This document shows positions 44,792-51,553 of a stretch of DNA of 64,000 nucleotides, in pieces. The translations under genes and the position numbers were made by a program. The notes under the pieces are model-generated. The model was given only the letters and a program-made list of their open reading frames with translations, had not been told where the DNA came from and ran no database searches. The stretch comes from Anaeromyxobacter paludicola. GTDB taxonomy: Bacteria > Myxococcota > Myxococcia > Myxococcales > Anaeromyxobacteraceae. The stretch covers positions 2,480,001-2,544,000 of the forward strand of contig NZ_AP025592.1 in NCBI RefSeq assembly GCF_023169965.1. The letters are read 5' to 3'. Within the stretch, counting starts at the first letter, position 1. The number at the start of each line of letters is the position of its first letter.

Positions 44792-45199
44792 ATGACCCCC
44801 GAGCCCACCGAGAAGCTGGTCCTGAGCGACGAGGAGTGGCGCGCCCGCCTCACGCCGGAGGCGTACGCCGTGCTGCGTGGCCACGGCACCGAGCGGGCCT
44901 TCACGGGCTGCTTCGTCGGCACGCACGAGCCGGGGACCTACGTCTGCGCCGGCTGCGCCAACCCGCTCTTCCGCTCCGGCGAGAAGTTCGAGTCGGGCAC
45001 CGGCTGGCCGTCGTTCACGCGGCCGGTCGCGGAGGGCGCGGTGCGGGAGCGGGTGGACCGCTCGCACGGCATGATCCGCACCGAGGTGCTCTGCGCCCGC
45101 TGCGACGGGCACCTCGGCCACGTCTTCCCCGACGGGCCGCCCCCCACCGGCCAGCGCTACTGCATGAACTCCGCGGCGCTCCGGCACGTGCCGGAGTAG
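44792..45199 (+). CDS. msrB: Peptide methionine (R)-S-oxide reductase
   Basis: This 135-residue enzyme has two zinc CxxC pairs (C52/C55 and C101/C104) and the catalytic C124 in RYCMNSAAL. It also has the family's GTGWPSF and [11 protein letters not shown]. It repairs oxidised methionine using thioredoxin. No msrA is nearby and no signal peptide is present, so it is a stand-alone cytosolic form. Confidence 0.96.
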   Translation: MTPEPTEKLVLSDEEWRARLTPEAYAVLRGHGTERAFTGCFVGTHEPGTYVCAGCANPLFRSGEKFESGTGWPSFTRPVAEGAVRERVDRSHGMIRTEVLCARCDGHLGHVFPDGPPPTGQRYCMNSAALRHVPE

Positions 45200-45232
45200 G
45201 CGCCGCTGGTCGCGCTCCGCGGCGGGAGGGGT

Positions 45233-45362
45233 CCCAGCGAAGCTGGGGAGGGCGGAGCCCTCCGCGGCGGGAGAGCTTCGCCGAATGGCGAAGCGCAAGG
45301 GCCCCGCCGAGCGGAGGGTGGGGCCCCGCCGGCTCCGCCGGCGGGGCGGGGCAGCATGCCCC
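45233..45362. repeat. Cluster of consecutive hairpins downstream of msrB
   Basis: Several inverted repeats follow one another: CCCAGC/GCTGGG (45233-45247), GCGGAG/CTCCGC (45252-45265), GCTTCGCC/GGCGAAGC (45275-45294), CCCCGCCGG/CCGGCGGGG (45324-45346) and GGGGC/GCCCC (about 45348-45362). The motif CTCCGCGGCGGGAG occurs twice (about 45215 and 45260). No open frame in it looks like a gene. It could be a mobile palindromic repeat, a long 3' UTR structure, or both. Confidence 0.6.
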
Positions 45363-45374
45363 GTTCAAATGCAG

Positions 45375-45406
45375 CGGGCACCCCGCCGCGGAGGACGGGG
45401 TGCCCG
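45375..45406. terminator. Strong hairpin terminator between convergent genes
   Basis: CGGGCACCCCG (45375-45385) and CGGGGTGCCCG (45396-45406) form a perfect 11-bp stem with a 10-base loop. It lies 28 bp past the stop of the TSP1-like heme lipoprotein gene (minus strand). There is no T-run. Confidence 0.55.
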
Positions 45407-45433
45407 GGGGAACACACGGAGCCGGAGGGAGGG

Positions 45434-46954
45434 CTACGGCGCGTTCGCGAGGTAGTTGGCGTAGTCCTGCGCGGTGGTGCCCGCCGCCAGGGAGGCGCCC
45501 ATGTTCACCATGTTGTTGACGGTGGTGAGCCAGTTGGCCGCGCTGCGGCCGCTGACGGTGTAGCCGCCCGACTTGAACACGGTGTTGTTCGAGGTGAGCC
45601 CGTGGCAGCTGGTGCAGGACGCGGTCACCATGGCCGCGGTGACGGTGACGGCCGGCGGCGTGTAGGTGCAGGCCTGCGAGAGCACCGGCGTGCCCGCGCA
45701 GCCGGTCGGCGTGGAGGCGGTCACGGTGCGGGTCTGGGTGTTGTTCGACTGGCAGGCGCCCCAGGCCGAGTAGGTGTACGTGCAGGCCGGCGGCACGTAG
45801 GTGCAGGCCTGCGTGAGCACCGGCGTGCCCGCGCAGCCGGTCGGCGAGGAGGCGGTCACGGTGCGGGTCTGGGTGTTGTTCGACTGGCAGGTGCCCCAGG
45901 CCGAGTAGGTGTACGTGCAGGCCGGCGGCACGTACGTGCAGGCCTGCGAGAGCACCGGCGTACCGGTGCAGCCCGTCGGCGAGGAGGCGAGCACGGTCCG
46001 GGTCTGCGTGTTGCTCGAGCTGCAGGCCGACCAGGTCGAGTAGGTGTACTGACAGGCCACCGGAGTGGGCGTCGGCGTGGGAGTCGGGGTGGGCGTCGGA
46101 GTCGGCGTCGGCGTGGGAGTCGGGGTGGGCGTCGGAGTCGGCGTCGGGGTGGGCGTCGGAGTCGGCGTCGGCGTCGGGGTGGGCGTCGGCGTCGGCGTCG
46201 GCGTCGGGGTGGGCGTCGGCGTGGGGGTCGGCGTCGGCGTCGGGATGGGCGTCGGCGTCGCCCCGGGGCCGGCCGGCATGTTGGCGGCGGTGAAGGTGCC
46301 GTCGGCGAGATCGTTGAGCGCACCCGAGAAGATGACCGCGCCGGTGGCCCGATTCGTCACGACGAGCTTGCCGCCGGTGGTGGTGAAGCTCACGTCGCGG
46401 AGCAGCTTGCGGAGCGCGACGCCGCCGTCGCTGAGCGGATCGGTGGGCACCTGGTACAGGTCGAACAGGGGCGCGAGCACCGTCCGGACCTTGGCGATGA
46501 ACGCCAGGTAGCCGTTCGCCGTGGAGCGTGAGGCGGTCGGCTCGCGCTCGAGCCCGTCGTCGCTCTCCGCGGTGGTGGCCGCGAGGGTGGTGAGCTCGTT
46601 CACGGCGGTGTGGCCGGCGTCGGGCGCGATGGCGTAGAGGCTGGTCGTGCCGCCGGCCGCGTCGGTGGCCTGGGCCTGGAGCAGGTACGGCGGCGTCAGG
46701 CCGGCCACGTCGATCGAGAAGGACCCGTCCTGGCCGAGGGTGCCGGTCCGCTGGTGGGCTGCGGCGTCCTTGAGGGTGATGGTGGAGGCGAGCGCGGTCT
46801 GCGCCGACGCGACGCCGCTCACGGTGGAGGCGGTACCGGAAGGGGAATCGGAGCCGCAGCCGGCAAGCGCCAGCGCTGCGGTCAGGGCGCCGAGCGCCAG
46901 GCCTGCGGCGGAGCGACTCCTCGTGATCGAGCGGGTGTGGGCAGTGAGCTTCAT
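45434..46954 (-). CDS. Lipoprotein with Thr-Pro stalk, three TSP1-like repeats and one heme site
   Basis: This 506-residue protein starts with a lipobox (ALALAGCGS). An N-terminal domain of about 200 residues has a beta-rich carboxypeptidase-regulatory-like look. A Thr-Pro stalk of about 65 residues follows. Next come three 45-residue cysteine repeats ([20 protein letters not shown] ...) resembling thrombospondin type 1 folds with W-x-x-C and TRT. The C-terminal about 80 residues hold one CTSCHG heme c site. The ATG at 46954 has GGGAG in front. The order implies a surface protein whose heme end is carried well away from the membrane. The function is unknown; a role in adhesion or electron transfer is inference. 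Confidence 0.8.
   Translation of the reverse strand: MKLTAHTRSITRSRSAAGLALGALTAALALAGCGSDSPSGTASTVSGVASAQTALASTITLKDAAAHQRTGTLGQDGSFSIDVAGLTPPYLLQAQATDAAGGTTSLYAIAPDAGHTAVNELTTLAATTAESDDGLEREPTASRSTANGYLAFIAKVRTVLAPLFDLYQVPTDPLSDGGVALRKLLRDVSFTTTGGKLVVTNRATGAVIFSGALNDLADGTFTAANMPAGPGATPTPIPTPTPTPTPTPTPTPTPTPTPTPTPTPTPTPTPTPTPTPTPTPTPTPTPTPTPTPTPTPTPVACQYTYSTWSACSSSNTQTRTVLASSPTGCTGTPVLSQACTYVPPACTYTYSAWGTCQSNNTQTRTVTASSPTGCAGTPVLTQACTYVPPACTYTYSAWGACQSNNTQTRTVTASTPTGCAGTPVLSQACTYTPPAVTVTAAMVTASCTSCHGLTSNNTVFKSGGYTVSGRSAANWLTTVNNMVNMGASLAAGTTAQDYANYLANAP
45663..46056 (-). repeat. Three 135-bp coding repeats (TSP1-like modules)
   Basis: The repeated segment recurs with 135 bp spacing, for example GTGCGGGTCT at 45726 and 45861. 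The two copies nearest the C-terminus are almost identical in DNA, and the third is diverged. Each encodes a 45-residue module with four cysteines. Confidence 0.85.
46062..46258 (-). repeat. Long hexanucleotide repeat encoding a Thr-Pro stalk
   Basis: About 33 units of 6 bp (GTCGGC, GTGGGC or GTCGGA on the plus strand) encode the Thr-Pro stalk, interrupted by one Ile codon. The same unit is used at 12081-12173. It is expected to be length-variable between strains without frameshift. Confidence 0.92.
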
Positions 46955-47142
46955 TCGTTCTCCCTTGTTCGGGTGGAACAGGCGACCCATCGAGCGAACG
47001 GCTGCCCGGGCCGCCTGTACCGTGAATGCGTGTCACAGGAACAAGGGACAACACGACAGACAAGACGTCAGGTGCCTGCTTGCTCGGTCGCAAGAGCAGC
47101 CACCCAAGCTACCGAAAGTTCCCCACTACGACATGTAGGCAA

Positions 47143-47184
47143 GAAAAAAACCTGAGTCGGACAGGGGAGGTTCCGACCCAGGTT
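47143..47184 (-). terminator. Rho-independent terminator of the phosphofructokinase gene
   Basis: On the minus strand AACCTGGGTCGGA pairs with TCCGACTCAGGTT (13 pairs, one a G-T wobble) and runs directly into a T-tract (A-run at 47144-47150 on the plus strand). It sits 61 bp after the stop of the gene at 47245-48429. This is the clearest classic terminator in the window. Confidence 0.92.
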
Positions 47185-47244
47185 TGGGATGACTCAGGTG
47201 CGACAAGGTGCGCGACCCCAAGGAGGGATGCGGCAGCCGGGGCC

Positions 47245-48429
47245 CTACAGGCGGTTCAAGAAGACCGGCAGCCCGCGCTTGTTGGCGTAGTTCGGCCGCA
47301 GCCGGTTCACGTCGTACATGCTCGCCACGTCCACCTTGCGAGGCCCGAGCTTGGGGTCGGGGATGGGCACGAGGTCGTACCTGCCCTCGACGAGCGCCGA
47401 CATGAGCCCGCTCTGCCCCGCCAGCACCGCGTCGAGCGCCATCGTGCCGTAGATGGAGGCGATGAGCTTGTCGATGAAGTCGGGGTCGCCGGAGCGCAGG
47501 TCATAGGTGAGGTCGGAGACGATGGTCTCCTCGCCGGTGCGCTTCTTGATCTCGTCGCTGAGCGACTCGGCCACGCTCGCCTTCTTGCGGTGGCCGTAGG
47601 CGTCGGGCTCGCCGTACTCCTGCACGTGGTAGCCCTCCCACTGCGCCCCCTCGCTCAGGACCACCAGGGCGTAGTTGCTCGGGTTGCGGCGCTTGTCCTC
47701 CTGCAGGAGCTCGATGAGGTGCTCGAGCTTCACCTTGTGCTCCGGGATGACGCAGCGGATCGAGCTCACCCAGGCCGCGTAGAGCGCCGTGAAGCCGGCG
47801 TCCCGGCCGAAGACGCGGAACACGCCGATCCGCTCGTGCGAGCCGATGGTGGTCCGCTGCCGCTCGATGGCCGCCATGGCGCGCGTCATCGCGGTCGAGA
47901 AGCCGATGCAGTACTCGGTGTTGCGGACGTCGTTGTCCATCGTCTTCGGGATCGCGATCACCTTGGCGCCGAGCTGGTGCAGCCGCGCCGCGTAGCTCAG
48001 GGTGTCGTCGCCGCCGATGGCGATGAGCTGATCGATGCCGAGCTTCTCGAGGTTCGAGAGCACCGCGCGGCTGACGTCGTGCACGGTGTTGGTCTCGCCG
48101 CCCTTGGTCACCTGGGTGGTCGGGAACGCCTCCCCCTCGAGGTGCTTCGGCAGCCGCTTCATCTTGGAGGGGTTGGTGCGGCTCGAGTGGAGGAAGGTGC
48201 CGCCGGTCCGGTCGATGGTCCGGGTGTTCTCCCGGCTGAGCGGGAGGACGTAGCGGGCCTTGCTCGCCGGGTCGGAGAGGTCGAGGTGGGTGAGCCCCTC
48301 CCATCCCCGGCGGATGCCGGTCACCTCGCAGTCGTGCTCGCAGGCCCGGTAGACCACGCTCTTGATGATGGAGTTGAGGCCGGGAACGTCGCCGCCGCCC
48401 GTCAGGATTCCGATGCGCTTTTTCGCCAT
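47245..48429 (-). CDS. 6-phosphofructokinase, PPi-type signature
   Basis: This 394-residue PFK has GGGDVPGLN, IAIGGDDT (139-143 GGDDT) and IPKTMDNDV (161-168), followed by GRDAGFTALYAA. In this family ATP-using enzymes keep Gly at the positions of D142 and K162 (E. coli 104 and 124), while PPi-using enzymes carry Asp and Lys there. The sequence therefore predicts pyrophosphate as phosphoryl donor and a reversible step, a call made by motif only. A good ribosome site (AGAAGG) precedes the ATG, and a strong terminator follows. Confidence 0.9.
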   Translation of the reverse strand: MAKKRIGILTGGGDVPGLNSIIKSVVYRACEHDCEVTGIRRGWEGLTHLDLSDPASKARYVLPLSRENTRTIDRTGGTFLHSSRTNPSKMKRLPKHLEGEAFPTTQVTKGGETNTVHDVSRAVLSNLEKLGIDQLIAIGGDDTLSYAARLHQLGAKVIAIPKTMDNDVRNTEYCIGFSTAMTRAMAAIERQRTTIGSHERIGVFRVFGRDAGFTALYAAWVSSIRCVIPEHKVKLEHLIELLQEDKRRNPSNYALVVLSEGAQWEGYHVQEYGEPDAYGHRKKASVAESLSDEIKKRTGEETIVSDLTYDLRSGDPDFIDKLIASIYGTMALDAVLAGQSGLMSALVEGRYDLVPIPDPKLGPRKVDVASMYDVNRLRPNYANKRGLPVFLNRL

Positions 48430-48649
48430 GGCACCTTCTTAACCGCTCCCGCGGACGCCGTGCAGTTTTGTGCGAGGGGCTCCGCCGCCCCGGTGGATCG
48501 CGCTCGCCCGGCCGTTTTTTCACCTCGCCCGGCCGAGGCTGCCGGTTCGCGGGGATGGGCACCGCCGTTCACGGTCGGTTCCACGCGGTCCGGTCGCCGC
48601 GGCGCCCGCCTCCGCCGTGCCCTTGACCGCGGCGCCCCCCTGCCCGAGC

Positions 48650-49888
48650 ATGCCCGCGCCCGTGGCCCACGATCCCTACGCCTCGCTCCGCTTCCCCGAG
48701 TACCGCGCCTTCCTCGCCTCCATGGCGACGGTGTTCGTCGCCACCCAGGTCCAGAGCGCCGTCCTGGGCTGGCAGGTGTACGCGATCACCGGCGACCCGC
48801 TCGCGCTCGGGCTCGTCGGGCTCGCCGAGGCGCTCCCGTTCCTGCTCCTCACGCTGGTCGGCGGCTGGGCGGCGGATCGCTTCGATCGCCGCGCGCTCTC
48901 GCTCGCGAGCCTCGCCGCCGTGGGCGGGAGCGGCGCCTGGCTCTTCGCGCTCTCGCTCGGCGCGCCCCGGTCCGCCCTCCCCTTCTACGGCGCCCAGGCG
49001 CTGGCGGGGCTCGGCCGCGCCTTCTTCCGCCCCGCCTCGGCCGCGCTCGGGACCGAGCTCGTGCCGCGCGAGCACTACCACAACGCCTCGAGCTGGCGCT
49101 CCTCGGTGTTCCACGTCGCCATGGTGCTCGGCCCGGCCGCCGGCGGCGGGCTCATCGCCTTCGGCGGGCCGCGCGTCGCCTACGCCGTGGTCTGCGTCCT
49201 CACGCTCGTCGGGCTCGGCACGCTGCTGCTCGTGTCGCCGCGCCCGCGCCCGGCGCCGGCGGAGGCGCCGGGCCGGATCGCGGACGAGCTCGCCGACGGC
49301 GTCCGCTTCGTCTTCGACCAGCCCCTCCTGCTCGGGGCGATGAGCCTCGACCTCTTCGCCGTGCTCTTCGGCGGCGCCGCGGCGCTGCTGCCGGTGTTCG
49401 CGCGCGACGTGCTCGGCGTGGGCGAGGTCGGCTTCGGCGTGCTCCGCGCCGCCCCCGCCGTGGGCTCGGTGGTGATGTCCTTCGCGCTGGTGCGCTTCGG
49501 CGAGCTCCGGCGCGCCGGCCGCACCCTGCTCTGGAGCGTGGCCTGCTTCGGCCTCTGCTGGATGGCCTTCGCGGCCTCCCGCTCCTACGCGCTCTCGCTG
49601 GCCCTCCTCGCCCTCGCCGGCGCGCTCGACAACGTCTCGGTGGTGCTCCGCAGCACGCTCGTCCAGACCTTCACGCCGCAGGAGAAGATGGGCCGCGTCT
49701 CGGCCGTGAACAGCTTCTTCATCGGCTCGTCGAACGAGCTCGGCGCCTTCGAGAGCGGCCTCGCCGCGAAGCTGCTCGGCACCGTGCCCTCGGTGCTCTT
49801 CGGCGGGGCGATGACGCTCGTGACGGTGGGGGCGGTGGCCTGGCGCGCCCCGGCGCTGCGGCGGCTCACCCGGATCGCCCCCCCGTAG
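48650..49888 (+). CDS. Major facilitator superfamily exporter
   Basis: This 412-residue protein has about 12 membrane spans and the loop motif GGWAADRFDRRAL between TM2 and TM3, typical of MFS drug or siderophore exporters of the MFS_3 (EntS-like) group. The frame is open upstream, but the ATG at 48650 gives the normal length. The substrate is unknown. It is divergent from the phosphofructokinase gene. Confidence 0.87.
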   Translation: MPAPVAHDPYASLRFPEYRAFLASMATVFVATQVQSAVLGWQVYAITGDPLALGLVGLAEALPFLLLTLVGGWAADRFDRRALSLASLAAVGGSGAWLFALSLGAPRSALPFYGAQALAGLGRAFFRPASAALGTELVPREHYHNASSWRSSVFHVAMVLGPAAGGGLIAFGGPRVAYAVVCVLTLVGLGTLLLVSPRPRPAPAEAPGRIADELADGVRFVFDQPLLLGAMSLDLFAVLFGGAAALLPVFARDVLGVGEVGFGVLRAAPAVGSVVMSFALVRFGELRRAGRTLLWSVACFGLCWMAFAASRSYALSLALLALAGALDNVSVVLRSTLVQTFTPQEKMGRVSAVNSFFIGSSNELGAFESGLAAKLLGTVPSVLFGGAMTLVTVGAVAWRAPALRRLTRIAPP

Positions 49889-49938
49889 CCCGCGGGCCGT
49901 CGTTCTCCACTGGAAACGATGTTGTTCCCCTGCGCCGC

Positions 49939-49966
49939 TTGCCCGGCGCCGCCGGGCGGCTACATT
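49939..49966 (+). promoter_or_regulatory. Candidate promoter of the exported yceI gene
   Basis: TTGCCC (49939-49944), a 16-bp spacer and TACATT (49961-49966) lie about 50 bp before the ATG at 50019, in an otherwise G+C-rich gap. Confidence 0.4.
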
Positions 49967-50018
49967 CCCGCCATCGACGAGCCGGCGCCCCGCCGCTCGC
50001 AGGAAAGGAAAGCCTCCC

Positions 50019-50621
50019 ATGAAGAAGACCCTCGCCGCCGCGGCCCTCCTCGCCGCCCCCCTCCTCGCCCTCGCCGCCCCGGAGCCGTGGAGCATCGACG
50101 CCTCCCACAGCACCACCTCCTTCAGCGTGAAGCACCTCGTCGTCTCCCGCGTCCGCGGCGAGTTCGGCAAGACCAGCGGGACCATCGCGCTCGACCCGGC
50201 CGACCCGGCCCGCTCCAAGGTGGAGGCGACCATCGACGCCACCACCGTGAACACCCGCGAGCCCAAGCGCGACGAGCACCTCAAGTCGGCCGACTTCCTC
50301 GACGTGGCGAAGTACCCGAGCATCACCTTCCGGTCCACCAAGGTCGCCGCGAAGGGGAAGGACCACCTGGCGGTGACCGGCGAGCTCACCCTCCACGGCG
50401 TCACCCGGCCGGTGACCCTCGACGTGACCGCGAGCCCCGAGGTGAAGGGGATGTACGGCGAGACCCGCCGCGCCTATACCGCCACCGCCCGGATCGAGCG
50501 CAAGGACTTCGGCCTCACCTGGAACAAGGCCATCGAGGCCGGCCCGGTGATCGGCGACCAGGTGGACATCTCCATCGACGTCGAGGCGGTGAAGGACGTC
50601 CCCAAGACGGCCGCCCGGTAG
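50019..50621 (+). CDS. YceI-family protein with signal peptide
   Basis: This 200-residue protein has a cleavable signal (about 1-19) and a YceI barrel: EPWSIDASHSTTSFSVKH, YPSITFRSTK and RKDFGLTWNKAIEAG. It is predicted periplasmic and lipid binding. AGGAAAGG precedes the ATG. It is the exported counterpart of the protein at 44059-44604. Confidence 0.92.
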   Translation: MKKTLAAAALLAAPLLALAAPEPWSIDASHSTTSFSVKHLVVSRVRGEFGKTSGTIALDPADPARSKVEATIDATTVNTREPKRDEHLKSADFLDVAKYPSITFRSTKVAAKGKDHLAVTGELTLHGVTRPVTLDVTASPEVKGMYGETRRAYTATARIERKDFGLTWNKAIEAGPVIGDQVDISIDVEAVKDVPKTAAR

Positions 50622-50746
50622 CCCCCGCCCCGCCCCGCGCCAGCCGGCCGACCGCCCGGAGCCTCCGCGCTCCGCAGGCGGTGCTGGCGCGCGGGGGCCG
50701 ACGGATGCGATAACTCCTCGCCACTTTCCTTCGAGGACCTCAGGCG

Positions 50747-51469
50747 ATGGGACGCATCTTCGAGACACGCAAGGCCACCATGTTCGCCAGGTGGAACAAG
50801 ATGGCGAAGGCGTTCACCCGGATCAGCAAGGAGATCGCCATCGCCGTGAAGGCGGGCGGTCCCAACCCGGACAACAACCCGGCGCTGCGGCGCGCGCTCC
50901 AGAACGCGCGCGGCGCCAACATGCCGAAGGACAAGGTCGAGGGCGCCATCAAGCGCGCCAGCGGCCAGGACCAGAAGGCGTACGAGCAGGTGCTCTACGA
51001 GGGCTACGGCCCGCACGGCGCCGCGCTGGTGGTCGAGACCGCGACCGACAACGTGGTCCGCACCGTCGCCAACGTCCGCATGCACTTCAAGAACCACGGC
51101 GGCAACCTCGGCAACTCGGGCAGCGTCGCCTTCCAGTTCCAGCGCATGGGCGTGTTCCGGCTCGCGCCGGAGGGCATCGACCAGGAGGCGCTCGAGCTCG
51201 AGCTCATCGACCACGGGCTCGAGGAGATGGGCGAGGGGACCGGCGAGAAGGGCGAGAAGCAGCTCGTCATCCGCTGCGCCTTCACCAGCTTCGGCCAGCT
51301 CCAGGCGGCGCTCGAGGAGCGGAAGCTCCCGGTCGTCTCGGCGGAGTCCGAGTACGTGCCGCAGACGCCGGTGCAGCTCCCGGACGATCAGGCGGCCGAG
51401 GTGCTGGAGCTCGTGGACGCCCTCGAGCAGGACGAGGACGTCCAGAAGGTCTCCCACAACCTCGCCTGA
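50747..51469 (+). CDS. yebC: YebC/TACO1-family protein
   Basis: This 240-residue protein starts [23 protein letters not shown], then matches the family at [33 protein letters not shown] and [14 protein letters not shown]. The N-terminus is of the YeeN-like variant rather than the usual MAGHSKWANIKHRK form. Members aid translation of proline-rich stretches or act as DNA-binding regulators. The many Thr-Pro and Pro-rich proteins here make the translation role attractive, but that is inference. Confidence 0.92.
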   Translation: MGRIFETRKATMFARWNKMAKAFTRISKEIAIAVKAGGPNPDNNPALRRALQNARGANMPKDKVEGAIKRASGQDQKAYEQVLYEGYGPHGAALVVETATDNVVRTVANVRMHFKNHGGNLGNSGSVAFQFQRMGVFRLAPEGIDQEALELELIDHGLEEMGEGTGEKGEKQLVIRCAFTSFGQLQAALEERKLPVVSAESEYVPQTPVQLPDDQAAEVLELVDALEQDEDVQKVSHNLA

Positions 51470-51506
51470 CGCCGCGCGGCGCCGACGGCGCGGCGTGGAG
51501 ACGACG

Positions 51507-51536
51507 AGGCCCGCGCCCCCGGGGGAGCGCGGGCCT
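51507..51536. terminator. Bidirectional hairpin terminator
   Basis: AGGCCCGCGC (51507-51516) pairs perfectly with GCGCGGGCCT (51527-51536) around a 10-base loop. It sits between the yebC stop and the stop of the convergent Ig-like lipoprotein gene. Confidence 0.65.
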
Positions 51537-51553
51537 TCGCGTTCCCGGGAGCC

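Noticed and set aside
45233-45406. Hairpin cluster as integron attC sites
   Set aside because: No integrase, no attC core sites and no gene cassettes were seen. The stems are short and of differing sequence.
46062-46258. Hexamer repeat as a possible origin iteron array or CRISPR
   Set aside because: It is in frame within a lipoprotein gene and encodes Thr-Pro. The unit is too short for iterons, and no DnaA-box cluster or A+T-rich unwinding region is present.
46955-47140. Leader of the heme lipoprotein as a c-di-GMP (GEMM) riboswitch
   Set aside because: It has some hairpins but lacks the conserved GEMM core and tetraloop-receptor pattern, so I could not support it.
47144-47150. A-run as a UP element or promoter on the plus strand
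   Set aside because: It is the T-tract of the minus-strand terminator following the phosphofructokinase gene, preceded by a 13-bp stem.
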